64,000 bases of DNA from Anisus vortex. Lineage: Eukaryota > Mollusca > Gastropoda > Planorbidae. Of this stretch, positions 35,914 to 47,515 are shown in pieces (the stretch's first letter is position 1; every line of letters begins with the position of its first letter). The position numbers were made by a program, and so were the translations under genes. The notes beneath the pieces are model-generated. The model did no database searches, had not been told where the DNA came from, and saw nothing but the letters and a program-made list of their open reading frames with translations. Location: assembly GCA_949126835.1 (NCBI GenBank), contig OX421492.1, forward strand, positions 40,906,498 through 40,970,497. The letters are read 5' to 3'.

Positions 35914-37922
35914 AAATCTCAAAAGGAATATGTATGTATGTGGCTGGCTGGCTGGCTGGGTATGTACATACCGCATAATCTTTTTAAATACTGGACATAA
36001 AAACGTGAAATTTGCTACAAATATTCTTTGCGTTACGGCGGTGAACACTGTCAAGGTTTAAAAAAAATTAAAATGACCGCAGTGGTCAGTTTGGTCAAAA
36101 AACGCGAATAAAACACAACTTTTGATTCACATTGTCTTTGCCAGTACAACTTTTTATAGTTTTTCGTCACAAAGTTAGAAAAAAAAGGATGCGCTGAGAT
36201 TATTTTTATGACGTCATCAAAGTTTGCGCATGGATTTTTTAGCGATGAGGGGACATTTTTCATTCATGTTTAAATTGACGTCATCAAACTATGTGCATGG
36301 ATTTTTATCTCAATGATGGGAACAAATTTTCTTCATGTTTTTATTGCCTACGTGCCGTAAACAACATAAATTCTTTACACTACCAATACTGTAGTTGATT
36401 TTCTTAATCTATCACTACTTTAATACTTTACACTGTAAATACATGACTTAAAGCTAATTAATAATTTAAAACTTTACAAACATAGGACAAAGCAAATAGA
36501 TTTAGCTTTTTTTTCTGTTTCGGGAAGTAATACCGACGCCTTACTAAGCTTATTTAAACGCAGTGGTCCTGGTTACACTCTATATTTAAGCTTATAATTA
36601 TATGGCGTCATCAAATTTTGCGTATTTATGCGTTTAAGAAGGCAACAAAATTTTGTTTTAATTTGCGTCGTAATTTGTAGAATGCAATATTTAAATGATT
36701 TAAGTTACCGGAAAATAGTTTATCACCGCTTAAGACTATTGCTTATAACTCCATGGGTTATTTTATCCAGTTCCGAGAACTGGGCACCTTTAGGCTTATC
36801 GCCTTGGTAACGGCCATTGTTTAAATTACCGGGCAATGTTTAAATTACCGGGCAATGTTAATAATACCGGGCAATGTTTAAATTACCGGGCAATGTTTAA
36901 ATTACCGGGCAATGTTTAAATTACCGGGTAATGTTTAAATTACCGGGCAATGTTTAAATTACCGGGCAATGTTTATAATACCGGGCAATGTTTAAATTAC
37001 CGGGCAATGTTTAAATTACCGGGCAATGTTCAAATTACCGGGCAATGTTTATATTACCGGGCAATGTTTAATTTGCCGGGCAATGTTTAAATTACCGGGC
37101 AATGTTTAAATTACCGGGCAATGTTTAAATTACCGGGCAATGTTTAAATTACCGGGCAATGTTTAAATTACCGGGCAATGTTTATAATAGCGGGCAATGT
37201 TTAAATTACCGGGCAATGTTTAAATTACCGGGCAAGGTTTAAATTACCAGGCAATGTTTAAATTACCGGGCAATGTTTAAATTACCGGGCAATGTTTAAA
37301 TTACCGGGCAATGTTTAAATTACCGGGCAATGTTTAAATTAACGGGCAATGTTTATATTACCGGGCAATGTTTAATTTGCCGGGCAATGTTCAAATTGCT
37401 GGAACTAACTTTTTAAAGTTTTAATTCGTGTCGTATACGTTTTATAAACATTATTTCATTAGGTTTTCATTTGTTATTGTTTTACATGTTGAATAGAAAA
37501 TTTAATTCTAAGTTTGCTTCTAAAGCAACAATAAATAAATAAATAGCAAATAAACAAAAACAACACAACATAGGTCTGCGACTTAATGTTTGTCGTAAAA
37601 AAAATATATCAAACAATCATTAAAAAAAAATAAAAGTACTGTCGATTGTTCTTAATCAATGAATAGAACAAAATATATTCATGTTTTAATTTGCGTCGTA
37701 ATTTATAGCGGGCAATTTTGTAATTGTTATAATGGGCGATAAGTAATGATTTTAACGGCTAATTCATGTTGTAGCGGGCAAATAAAAAATTACCTCACGT
37801 TTAAATTCGTGTCGTAAGGCATGCGGGCAATCTCATTATAACTGCCTGAGTAGTTAGAGTGTATGTAAACATAACTTTTAGCCGGTTCGGAGGACCGGGC
37901 ACATAACGGCTTGTATATATAT
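35914..37922 (+). repeat. Module M21, class III with the longest minisatellite
   Basis: The front is partly class I-like (gaataaaacacaacttttg). The body is class III with the longest 19-bp block of the array, 36838-37402, about 30 units. Confidence 0.92.
36838..37402 (+). repeat. 19-bp minisatellite block in M21 (about 30 units, longest)
   Basis: Units are mostly the F variant, with few T variants. An internal gccgggcaatg unit near 37075 is normally found only at the end of a block, which suggests that two blocks were joined by unequal exchange. Confidence 0.95.
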
Positions 37923-39595
37923 AAATCTCAAAAGGAATATGTGGCTGGCTGGCTGGGTATGTACATACCGCATAATCTTTTTAAATACTGGACATAAAAA
38001 CGTGAAATTTGCTACAAATATTCTTTGCGTTACGGCGGTGAACACTGTCAAGGTTTAAAAAAAATTAAAATGACCGCAGTGGTCAGTTTGGTCAAAAAAC
38101 GCGAAAAAAACACAACTTTTGATTCACATTGTCTTTGCCAGTACAACTTTTTATAGTTTTTCGTCACAAAGTTAGAAAAAAAGGATGCGCTGAGATTATT
38201 TTTATGACGTCATCAAAAATTGCGCATGGATTTTTTAGCAATGAAGGGACATTTTTCATTCATGTTTAAATTGACGTCATCAAACTATGTGCATGGATTT
38301 TTATCTCAATAATGGGAACAAATTTTCTTCATGTTTAAATTGCCTACGTGCCGTAAACAACATACATTCTTTACACTACCAATACTGTAGTGGATTTTCT
38401 TAATCTATCACTACTTTAATACTTTACACTGTGAATACATGACTTAAAGCTAATTAATAATTTAAAAGTTTACAAACATAGGACAAAGCAAATAGATTTA
38501 GCTTTTTTTTTCTGTTTCGGGAAGTAATACCGACGCATTACTAAGCTTATTTAAACGCAGTGGTCCTGGTTACACTCTATATTTAAGCTTATAATTATAT
38601 GGCGTCATCAAATTTTGCGTATTTATGCGTTTAAGAAGGGAACCAAATTTTGTTTTAATTTGCGTCGTAATTTGTAGAATGCAATATTTAAATGGTTTAA
38701 GTTACCGGAAAAGACTATTGCTTATAACTCCATGGGTTATTTTATACAGTTCCGAGAACTGGGCACCTTTAGGCTTATCGCCTTGGTAACGGCCATTGTT
38801 TAAATTACCGGGCAATGTTTAAATTACCGGGCAATGTTTATAATACCGGGCAATGTTTAAATTACCGGGCAATGTTTAAATTACCGGGCAATGTTTAAAT
38901 TACCGGGCAATGTTTAATTACCGGGCAATGTTTAAATTACCGGGCAATGTTTATAATACCGGGCAATGTTTAAATTACCGGGCAATGTTTAAATTACCGG
39001 GCAATGTTTAAATTACCGGACAATGTTTATATTACCGGGCAATGTTAATTTGCCGGGCAATGTTCAAATTGCTGGAACTAACTTTTTAAAGTTTTAATTC
39101 GTGTCGTATACGTTTTATAAACATTATTTCATATGGGTTTCATTTGTTATCGTTTTACATGTTGAATAGAAAATTTAATTCTAAGTTTGCTTTCAAAGCA
39201 ACAATAAAAAAATAAATAGCAAATAAACAAAAACAACACAACATAGGTCTGCGACTTAATGTTTGTCGTAAAAAAAATATATCAAACAATCATTAAAAAA
39301 AAATAAAAGTACTGTCGAATGTTCTTAATCAATGAATAGAACAAAATATATTCATGTTTTAATTTGCGTCGTAATTTATAGCGGGCAATTTTGTAATTGT
39401 TATAATGGGTGATGAGTAATGATTTTAACGGGTAATTCATGTTGTAGCGGGCAAATAAAAAATTAGCTCACGTTTAAATTCGTGTCGTAGGTCATGCGGG
39501 CAATCTCATTATAACTGCCTGAGTAGTTAGAGTGTATGTAAACATAACTTTTAGCCGGTTCGGAGGACCGGGCACATAACGGCTTGTATATATAT
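37923..39595 (+). repeat. Module M22, class III
   Basis: This is a class III module with a 19-bp block at 38817-39075 (about 14 units). It has a short deletion in the segment before the block: cttatccccgctta is missing near 38710. Confidence 0.92.
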
Positions 39596-41340
39596 AAATC
39601 TCAAAAGGAATATGTATGTATGTATGTATATATGTGGGTATGTACATACCGCATAATCTTTTTAAATACTGGACATAAAAACGTGAAATTTGCTACAAAT
39701 ATTCTTTGCGTTACGGCGGTGAACACTGTCAAGGTTTAAAAAAAATTAAAATGACCGCAGTGGTCAGTTTGGTCAAAAAACGCGAAAAAAACACAACTTT
39801 TGATTCACATTGTCTTTGCCAGTACAACTTTTTATAGTTTTTCGTCACAAAGTTAGAAAAAAAAGGATGCGCTGAGATTATTTTTATGACGTCATCAATC
39901 TTTGCGCATGGAGTATATAGCGATGAAGGGACATTTTTCATTCATGTTTAAATTGACGTCATCAAACTATGTGCATGGATTTTATTATCTCAACTCAATG
40001 ACGGGAACAAATTTTCTTCATGTTTAAATTGTCTACGTGCCGTAAACAACATAAATTCTTTACACTACCAATACTGTAGTTGATTTTCTTAATCTATCAC
40101 TACTTTAATACTTTACACTGTGAATACATGACTTAAAGCTAATTAATAATTTAAAACTTTACAAACATAGGACAAAGCAAATAGATTTAGCATTTTTTTT
40201 CTAATTCTGGAAGTAATACCGACGCATTACTAAGCTTATTTAAACGCAGTGGTCCTGGTTACACTCTATATTTAAGCTTATAATTATATGGCGTCATCAA
40301 ATTTTGCGTATTTATGCGTTTAACAAGGGAACAAAATTTTGTTTTAATTTGCATCGTTATTTGTGGAATGCAATATTTAAATGGTATAAGTTACCGGAAA
40401 ATACTTTATCCCCGCTTAAGACTATTGTTTATAACTCCATGGTTTTTTTTATCCAGTTCCGAGAACTGGGCACCTTTAGGCTTATCGCCTAGGTAACGGC
40501 CATTGTTTAAATTACCGGGCTATGTTTAAATTACCGGGCAATGTTTATAATACCGGGCAATGTTTATAATACAGGGCAATGTTTAAATTACCGGGCAATG
40601 TTTAAATTACTGGGCAATGTTTATAATACCGGGCAATGTTTATAATACCGGGCAATGTTTAAATTACCGGGCAATGTTTAAATTACCGGGCAATGTTTAA
40701 ATTACCGTGAAATGTTTATAATACCGGGCAATGTTTATAATACCGGGCAATGTTTAAATTACCGGGCAATGTTTAAATTACCGGGCAATGTTTAATTTGC
40801 CGGGCAATGTTCAAATTGCCGGAACTAAATTTTTAAAGTTTTAATTCGTGTCGTATACGTTTTATAAACATTATTTCATAAGGGTTTCATTTGTTATTGT
40901 TTTACATGTTGAATAGAAAATTTAATTCTAAGTTTGCTTCCAAAGCAACAATAAATAAATAAATAGCAAATAAACAAAAACAACACAACATAGGTCTGCG
41001 ACTTAATGTTTGTCGTAAAAAAAATATATCAAACAATCATTAAAAAAAAAAAAGTACTGTCGAATGTTCTTAATCAATGAATAGAACAAAATATATTCAT
41101 GTTTTAATTTGCGTCGTAATTTATAGCGGGCAATTTTGTAATTGTTATAATGGGTGATGAGTAATGATTTTAACGGGTAATTCATGTTGTAGCGGGCAAA
41201 TAAAAAATTAGCTCACGTTTAAATTCGTGTCGTAGGTCATGCGGGCAATCTCATTATAACTGCCTGAGTAGTTAGAGTGTATGTAAACATAACTTTTAGC
41301 CGGTTCGGAGGACCGGGCACATAACGGCTTGTATATATAT
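39596..41340 (+). repeat. Module M23, class III lacking the CTGG run
   Basis: This is a class III module in which the CTGG tetranucleotide run is replaced by tatgtatgtatatatgtggg, while the adjacent palindrome GGTATGTACATACC is kept. The 19-bp block is at 40514-40823 (about 16 units). Confidence 0.92.
40514..40823 (+). repeat. 19-bp minisatellite block in M23 (about 16 units)
   Basis: The order of variants is close to F-F-T-T repeated, like M16 and M5 and unlike the adjacent M21 and M22. Confidence 0.95.
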
Positions 41341-42992
41341 AAATATCAAAAGGAATATGTATGTATGTATGTATGTGGCTATGTACATACCGCATAATCT
41401 TTTTAAATACTGGACATAAAAACGTGAAATTTGCTACAAATATTCTTTGCGTTACGGCGGTGAACACTGTCAAGGTTTAAAAAAAATTAAAATGACCGCA
41501 GTGGTCAGTTTGGTCAAAAAACGCGAAAAAACACAACTTTTGATTCACATTGTCTTTGCCAGTACAACTTTTTATAGTTTTTCGTCACAAAGTTAGAAAA
41601 AAAAAGGATGCGCTGAGATTATTTTTATGACGTCATCAATCTTTGCGCATGGATTTTATAGCAATGAAGGGACATTTTTCATTCATGTTTAAATTGACGT
41701 CATCAAACTATGTGCATGGATTTTTATCTCAACTCAATGACGGGAACAAATTTTCTTCATGTTTAAATTGTCTACGTGCCGTAAACAACATAAATTCTTT
41801 ACACTACCAATACTGTAGTTGATTTTCTTAATCTATCACTACTTTAATACTTTACACTGTGAATACATGACTTAAAGCTAATTAATAATTTAAAACTTTA
41901 CAAACATAGGACAAAAGCAAATAGATATAGTTTTTTTTTTCTGTTTCGGGAAGTAATACCGACGCCTTAGTAAGCTTATTTAAACGCAGTGGTCCTGGTT
42001 ACACTCTATATTTAAGCTTATAATTATATGGCGTCATCAAATTTTGCGTATTTATGCGTTTAAGAAGTTTTGTTTTAATTTGCGTCGTAATTTGTAGAAT
42101 GCAATATTTAAATGGTTTAAGATACCGGAAAATACTTTATCCCCGCTTAAGACTATTGTTTATAACTCCATGGGTTATTTTATCCAGTTCCGAGAACTGG
42201 GCACCTTTAGGCTTATCGCCTTGGTAACGGCCATTGTTTAAATTACCGGGCAATGTTTAAATTACCGGGCAATGTTTATAATACCGGGCAATGTTTAAAT
42301 TACCGGGCAATGTTTATATTACCGGGAAATGTTTAAATTACCGGGCAATGTTTAAATTACCGGGCAATTTTTATAATACCGGGCAATGTTTAAATTACCG
42401 GGCAATGTTTAAATTACCGGGCAATGTTTAAATTAACGGGCAATGTTTAATTTGCCGGGCAATGTTCAAATTGCTGGAACTAACTTTTTAAAGTTTTAAT
42501 TCGTGTCGTATACGTTTTATAAACATTATTTCATATGGGTTTCATTTGTTGTTGTTTTACGTGTTGAATAGAAAGTTTAATTCTAAGTTTGCTTCCAAAG
42601 CAACAATAAATAAATAAATAGCAAATAAACAAAAACAACACAACATAGGTCTGCGACCTAATGTTTGTCGTAAAAAAAATATATCAAACAATCATTAAAA
42701 AAAAAAAGTACTGTCGAATGTTCTTAATCAATGAATAGAACAAAATATATTCATGTTTTAATTTGCGTCGTAATTTATAGCGGGCAATTTTGTAATTGTT
42801 ATAATGGGTGATGAGTAATGATTTTAACGGGTAATTCATGTTGTAGCGGGCAAAAAAAATTACCTCACGTTTAAATTCGTGTCGTAGGTCATGCGGGCAA
42901 TCTCATTATAACTGCCTGAGTAGTTAGAGTGTATGTAAACATAACTTTTAGCCGGTTCGGAGGACCGGGCACATAACGGCTTGTATATATAT
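41341..42992 (+). repeat. Module M24, class III lacking the CTGG run
   Basis: The CTGG run is reduced to a single ggct and the palindrome is damaged (ggctatgtacatacc). The start motif has one change (aaatatcaaaagg). The 19-bp block is at 42245-42477 (about 12 units). Confidence 0.92.
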
Positions 42993-43023
42993 AAATCTCA
43001 AAAGGAATATGTATGTATGTATG

Positions 43024-43054
<31 letters not shown>

Positions 43055-44551
43055 GTATGTACATACCGCATAATCTTTTTAAATACTGGACATAAAAACG
43101 TGAAATTTGCTACAAAAATTCTTTGCGTTACGGCGGTGAACACTGTCAAGGTTTTAAAAAAAATAAAATGACCGCAGTGGTCAGTTTGGTCAAAAAACGC
43201 GAATAAAACGACATATTTTGGGTTCATGTTAAAATTGCCGTTCCAACTTTTTATAGTTTTTCGATCGATCGCGCTAAAAAAATTAAAAAAAGGATGGCGT
43301 TGAGATTTTTTCAGGATGACGTCATCAAAGTTTGCGCAGAGATAGCTAGCCGGCTTTTCGTTATGACGTCATCAAATTTTGCGTATTCATTTAAAATTAA
43401 CTTTGCTTCAATGTTTGCTAATGTATTTTATGAATGAATAGAACAAAATATATTCACGTTTTAATTCGTGTCGTATACGAAATATAAACTTTTGTAGTTG
43501 TTGCGTGCATTCTCATTATAACTGCTTGAGTAGTAAGAGTGTATGTAAACATAACTTTTAGCTTTTTCAATTCGTTTGAAGCGGGCGTATACGCATTAAA
43601 ATCTTTCTAGCGGGAAATATTTCACGTTTCAATTCTTTTCTAGAGGGCAATATTTCACGTTTCAATTCGTTTCTAGCGGGCAATATTTCACGTTGCAGTT
43701 CGTTTCGGTTGTAGCGTGCGTACAAAATGTCATTCACATTTAAATTTGTGACGTATACATCGATAAACTTTTTAACGGGTGGGGTTTTATTAATTGCCGT
43801 ATATATTAACTGTGAAGCGGGAAATCTCATTATAACTTTAGGCTTATCGCCTTGGTAACAACCATTGTTTAAATTACCGGGCAAGGTTTAAATTACCGGG
43901 TAATGTTTATAATACCGGGCAATGTTTAAATTACCGGGCAATGTTTAAATTACCGGACAATGTCTAAATTACCGGGCAATGTTTATATTACCGGGCAATG
44001 TTTAATTTGCCGGGCAATGTTCAAATTGCCGGAACTAACTTTTTAAAGTTTTAATTCGTGTCGTATACGTTTTATAAACATTATTTCATATGGGTTTCAT
44101 TTGTTATTGTTTTACATGTTGAATAGAAAATTTAATTCTAAGTTTGCTTCCAAAGCAACAATAATAAATAAATAGCAAATAACAAAAACAAAACAACATA
44201 GGTCTGCGACTTAATGTTTGTCGTGTCGTAAAAAAACATATCAAACAATCATTTTCTTTTTTAATAAAAATACTGTCGAATGTTCTTTATCAATGAATAG
44301 AACAAAATATATTTACGTTTTAATTTGCGTCGTAATTTATAACGGGCAATTTTTTAATTGTTATAATGGGTAATGGGTAATGATTTTAACGGGTAATTTT
44401 ATGTTGTAGCGGGCAAATTAGACATTACCTCACGTTTAAATTCATGTCGTAGGTCATGCGGGCAGTCTCATTATAACTGCTTGAGTAGTTAGAGTGTATG
44501 TAAACATAGCTTTTAGCCGGTTCGGAGGACCGGGCACATAACGGCTTGTAT
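42993..44551 (+). repeat. Module M25, class II, last module of the array
   Basis: This class II module is nearly identical to M18 at an offset of 12,280 bp. The 19-bp block is at about 43876-44033. It ends with the usual hairpin and acataacggcttgta. Instead of the next TA run and start motif, the sequence then turns into unrelated AT-rich DNA at about 44551. Confidence 0.93.
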
Positions 44552-45370
44552 TATATAAAAAAAAATATATACTGTAATATTTTCCATTACGAAAGTGTTT
44601 CGTATAAATTCTTAATATTTATGTTAATTGCAGTTTGTTATTTTGTTATTTAATCAAAAACTTTTGAATTAGACATGAAACCAATGTCTTTATTATTTTA
44701 CTGGTATTTAGAAGAAAACAAACTGACCCATTTCGAGGTTAACAATTTGGTAGAATTTGTTGTGATCGAGTCTTTGTGTCAAGTTCCAGCTAGATAGGAT
44801 GTCCAGAAGTGGGTCAATAACATTCCAGGAAATAACACACACAAAAAACGCATTCAATATAAATGATTAAAATACAAATACTTTCCCCCAATGATGAAAA
44901 TCTATTATAAAAAAATCTATACAATGAAAGTTAATACACATACGGAAGTATTGAATTGTATATTATTTATTTTAAGAACAATTCGTTTGATTGCTTTATC
45001 CCCAGGGCAGTCGACTCCTAATCAACAAGACCCGGATGTAATCCATTTTCTGGTGGGCAGGGATCTTTATATTTATTTGACTAGATTATTTTCTCAAGTT
45101 TATCCATGTCTAAAAATACAAGGCCTAGTATAGATATATAATGTTCGTATTAGTACAGATATAAACTTTACTTTATTTAGTTGGAAAAGATAAACTTTTG
45201 TTGTGTTTTTAATGCAAAGTTTATTTCGAACCTATTTTAGTCACTTATTCTATTACTGTTATTGTAGATAAGCTATTTGGTTAATTACTACTATATTATC
45301 GATGGCTCAATGCAGTATTGATTAAAGATAAAATATCTCGGCATATTGCTATGTGTATATCGCTGCTTTA
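44552..45370. other. Array flank, no gene seen
   Basis: This is AT-rich sequence unrelated to the array. An 80-codon frame at 44891-45133 shows no recognisable family. A less AT-rich stretch around 45000-45070 may be an old transposable-element piece, which I cannot name. A C15 run follows at 45371-45385. Confidence 0.6.
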
Positions 45371-45454
45371 CCCCCCCCCCCCCCCAACTCCAACCAGAGG
45401 TAATAGTTTATTATCTTAATTAATTTTGTAAAACAACAACAGAAGCATAAAGTG

Positions 45455-45751
45455 AAATATTTAATATGTGTAATATTAAATTTCAGTCAATAAATACGAT
45501 ATATGTAATATTAAATTTCAGTCATAAATACAATATATGTAATATTAAATTTCAGTCAATATATACAATATATGTAATATTCAATTTCAGTCAATAAATA
45601 CAATATATGTAATATTAAATTTCAGTCAATAAATACAATATATGTAATATTAAATTTCAGTCAATAAATACAATATATGTAATATTAAATTTCAGTCAAT
45701 AAATACAATATATGTAATATTAAATTTCAGTCAATACATACAATATATGTA
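45455..45751 (+). repeat. 35-bp minisatellite
   Basis: About eight tandem copies of a 34-35 bp AT-rich unit contain atatgtaatattaaatttca then gtcaat. Copies differ by a few bases. The array is interrupted on its right by a SINE. A short unit remnant reappears on the other side at 45976-45988. Confidence 0.93.
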
Positions 45752-45975
45752 ATAAAAAGGTTAAATACCCGTCAGACCTAATCGGTCTATAGGGCCGGTG
45801 AAGCAGCATTCACCAGTTTCTGGGGACTTCGTAAGTGATTGTGTGGCCAGCACTATGCACAGCCGCCTTTACTTTTACCCCAGACTCAGGAAAAAATCCC
45901 AGCCAGCACCAGGATTCAAACCCAGGACCATCGGTACGCCAGTCGAACGAGCGGCCGCGCGGCCACCGTGTCCCC
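45752..45975 (-). mobile_element. tRNA-derived SINE, copy 1, with 13-bp target duplication
   Basis: Read on the minus strand, this starts with a tRNA-like head. An A-box-like TGGCCGCGCGG is at 45955-45965 and a B box GGTTTGAATCC at 45912-45922 (one change from consensus GGTTCGANTCC). A body with the gtgtggccagcac and ccgcctttacttt motifs follows. Perfect 13-bp direct repeats tacaatatatgta flank it at 45739-45751 and 45976-45988, showing insertion by target-primed reverse transcription into the 35-bp minisatellite. The same family is present at 55825-56058. The short frame 45798-46040 over it is not a gene. Confidence 0.9.
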
Positions 45976-45988
45976 TACAATATATGTA

Positions 45989-47335
45989 TAGTAATATAAA
46001 AACTGTTCATTATTTTACGTTTAGTATTAGAGCCTTGTAGATAAGATCACTAAGCTATGTATTTTAATGTATGTCAGTGTCTAAAATCGGCCATTAACAT
46101 ACACACCACCGATCTATATATATATAGTCTAAGTCTGCATTTTCCAGAAATGTTTTGCTTTATTTTAAAGATTGGGCATTTTGTAAAACTCAAAAAAATT
46201 GCGTAATCTGAATTATCAAACAAAATGGCATGAACGTCTATTTTAATTATATCTTGACGTTTAATAGATAAGGCGTTTATCCTAAATTTGATCATTAGAG
46301 TAAGGCTCTCGAAAATAGTTGATAACCTTTTCTGATTGTCTGGCTATAAAATATAACAATGTATTTATCAAATATGCAATTATAAATGACAATATATACA
46401 CAATAGAAAGACTTCTGTCAGCCAGAATACAGTCGCCGACTTCTAAGGAACTTTTTCTTGTATGATAAATTGTGTGATAGTGTGCGTGCATGTCTATTTT
46501 TATAAGTATATTTCTGTGCTTGAGTAGAAATAGCTCTTTTATATTGCTTAAAATATTGTAAAAAAACAAACAACTGTAATCAAGACAAATTTCCGTTTAT
46601 TTGCATCAATAAAGAAATCGTATCCTATCTTAAAAAGAACGCTTTATAGTAAGAAAGTAACTTTGTTTTAACTTACACAAAAATAATATTTCATTGCTTG
46701 TTTCGTTGTAATATATTTTGTACTAGAGAAGTTATATTTGATCTATATCATTATTATTTTGTGTCCAGCTATTGCAAAGAATGGCCGCTTGAATGCTTCA
46801 ATGAGCATGAAACTGTTTTGCGAGAAACAAAAATATATGGAATTAATGTTCTATATGTATCCAAGATGATGTATAGTTAATGTTCCAATAGGCATGTTTT
46901 TAATCATAATAACGTTGGATCGATGCCACTTGACCTTCTGAAAAAGATCTGAGCAAATATTTTTCCCGGCACAATGCCTGGACATTGTACTAACAATATC
47001 TAGAAAATCTGATATATTTAAATGTTTTAAAAAAACTCCAACTGAATAGAAGTATTGTCTTATATTTACATATATTGTAGTATAAATAATAATAGCTACT
47101 CGTTTGAGGTAGTATGACTTATAAATAATTCAAGTTAACAGCGATAGACCCGTCTAAAGGGTCAAACGTTTATAAGGTTCGACAACTTTGAAACTGTATT
47201 TATTTACACATACTTTTTATAAAATAATGTAGCCAATGGTTACTAATAAACTACATTAATTATTCCTTCACATCTTATTTGGCACATTAAATCAATATTT
47301 AAAGCTGGTGTGTTGTGTTTAAAGTTTGGGTCATA
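45989..47335. other. Intergenic, no supported gene
   Basis: This is AT-rich DNA. Short minus-strand frames at 46074-46295 and 46282-46569 and a plus-strand frame at 46698-46880 match nothing I recognise and lack splice or codon features that would argue for coding. Confidence 0.5.
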
Positions 47336-47339
47336 TTTG

Positions 47340-47402
47340 GCCACAGCGGTCTTGTGGAAGAGCGTTGGATCAACATTCCGAGGGTTTTGGATTAGTATCC
47401 AA
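47340..47402 (+). mobile_element. Possible decayed tRNA-derived SINE head
   Basis: The segment ggccacagcggtcttgtgg followed about 30 bp later by gagggttttgg and tagtatcc resembles a decayed A-box/B-box arrangement like that of the SINE heads at 45912-45965 and 55993-56003. No target duplication was found. Confidence 0.25.
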
Positions 47403-47515
47403 TAAGGCTACATTTCGTTTTCCTGTGAAACATGAAGAGAAAATAATATCGCTAGTAATTTTTTATTTTGTCTTTCCTTGTTTTTAATTGTAAATAGAAC
47501 GAAACATTTATTCGT

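Larger units (their letters stand above)
1..44551 (+). repeat. Giant mosaic tandem array (satellite-like), 25 complete modules plus one partial
   Basis: The whole stretch is built from head-to-tail modules, all in one orientation. Each begins with (TA)n then aaatctcaaaagg, usually a CTGG tetranucleotide run, and the 14-bp palindrome GGTATGTACATACC. Each ends with a short GC-rich hairpin followed by acataacggcttg. Start motifs lie at 1102, 2539, 4100, 5654, 7717, 9668, 11705, 13374, 15432, 17388, 18833, 20246, 21807, 23370, 25408, 27466, 29152, 30713, 32278, 33844, 35914, 37923, 39596, 41341 and 42993. Three module classes share their first ~200 bp and a common middle-to-3' segment around agtttgcttccaaagcaac. 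The array continues beyond position 1 and stops at about 44551, where the sequence becomes unrelated. Homogeneity between distant copies indicates recent amplification or gene conversion. The + strand is chosen from the THAP-like frame. Confidence 0.97.

Noticed and set aside
1..44551. Ribosomal or histone gene cluster as an explanation of the tandem array
   Set aside because: No rRNA-like conserved segments or histone frames are present, and the modules are AT-rich and lack long frames.
45371..45385. C15 runs here and at 48785-48799, C11 at 50996 and G runs at 52026 and 61143, as a possible regulatory G-quadruplex set
   Set aside because: They are simple homopolymers spread without relation to any gene. 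Slippage explains them.
45798..46040. 80-codon plus-strand frame
   Set aside because: It lies on the antisense strand of the SINE at 45752-45975. Such frames recur wherever this SINE family is inserted.
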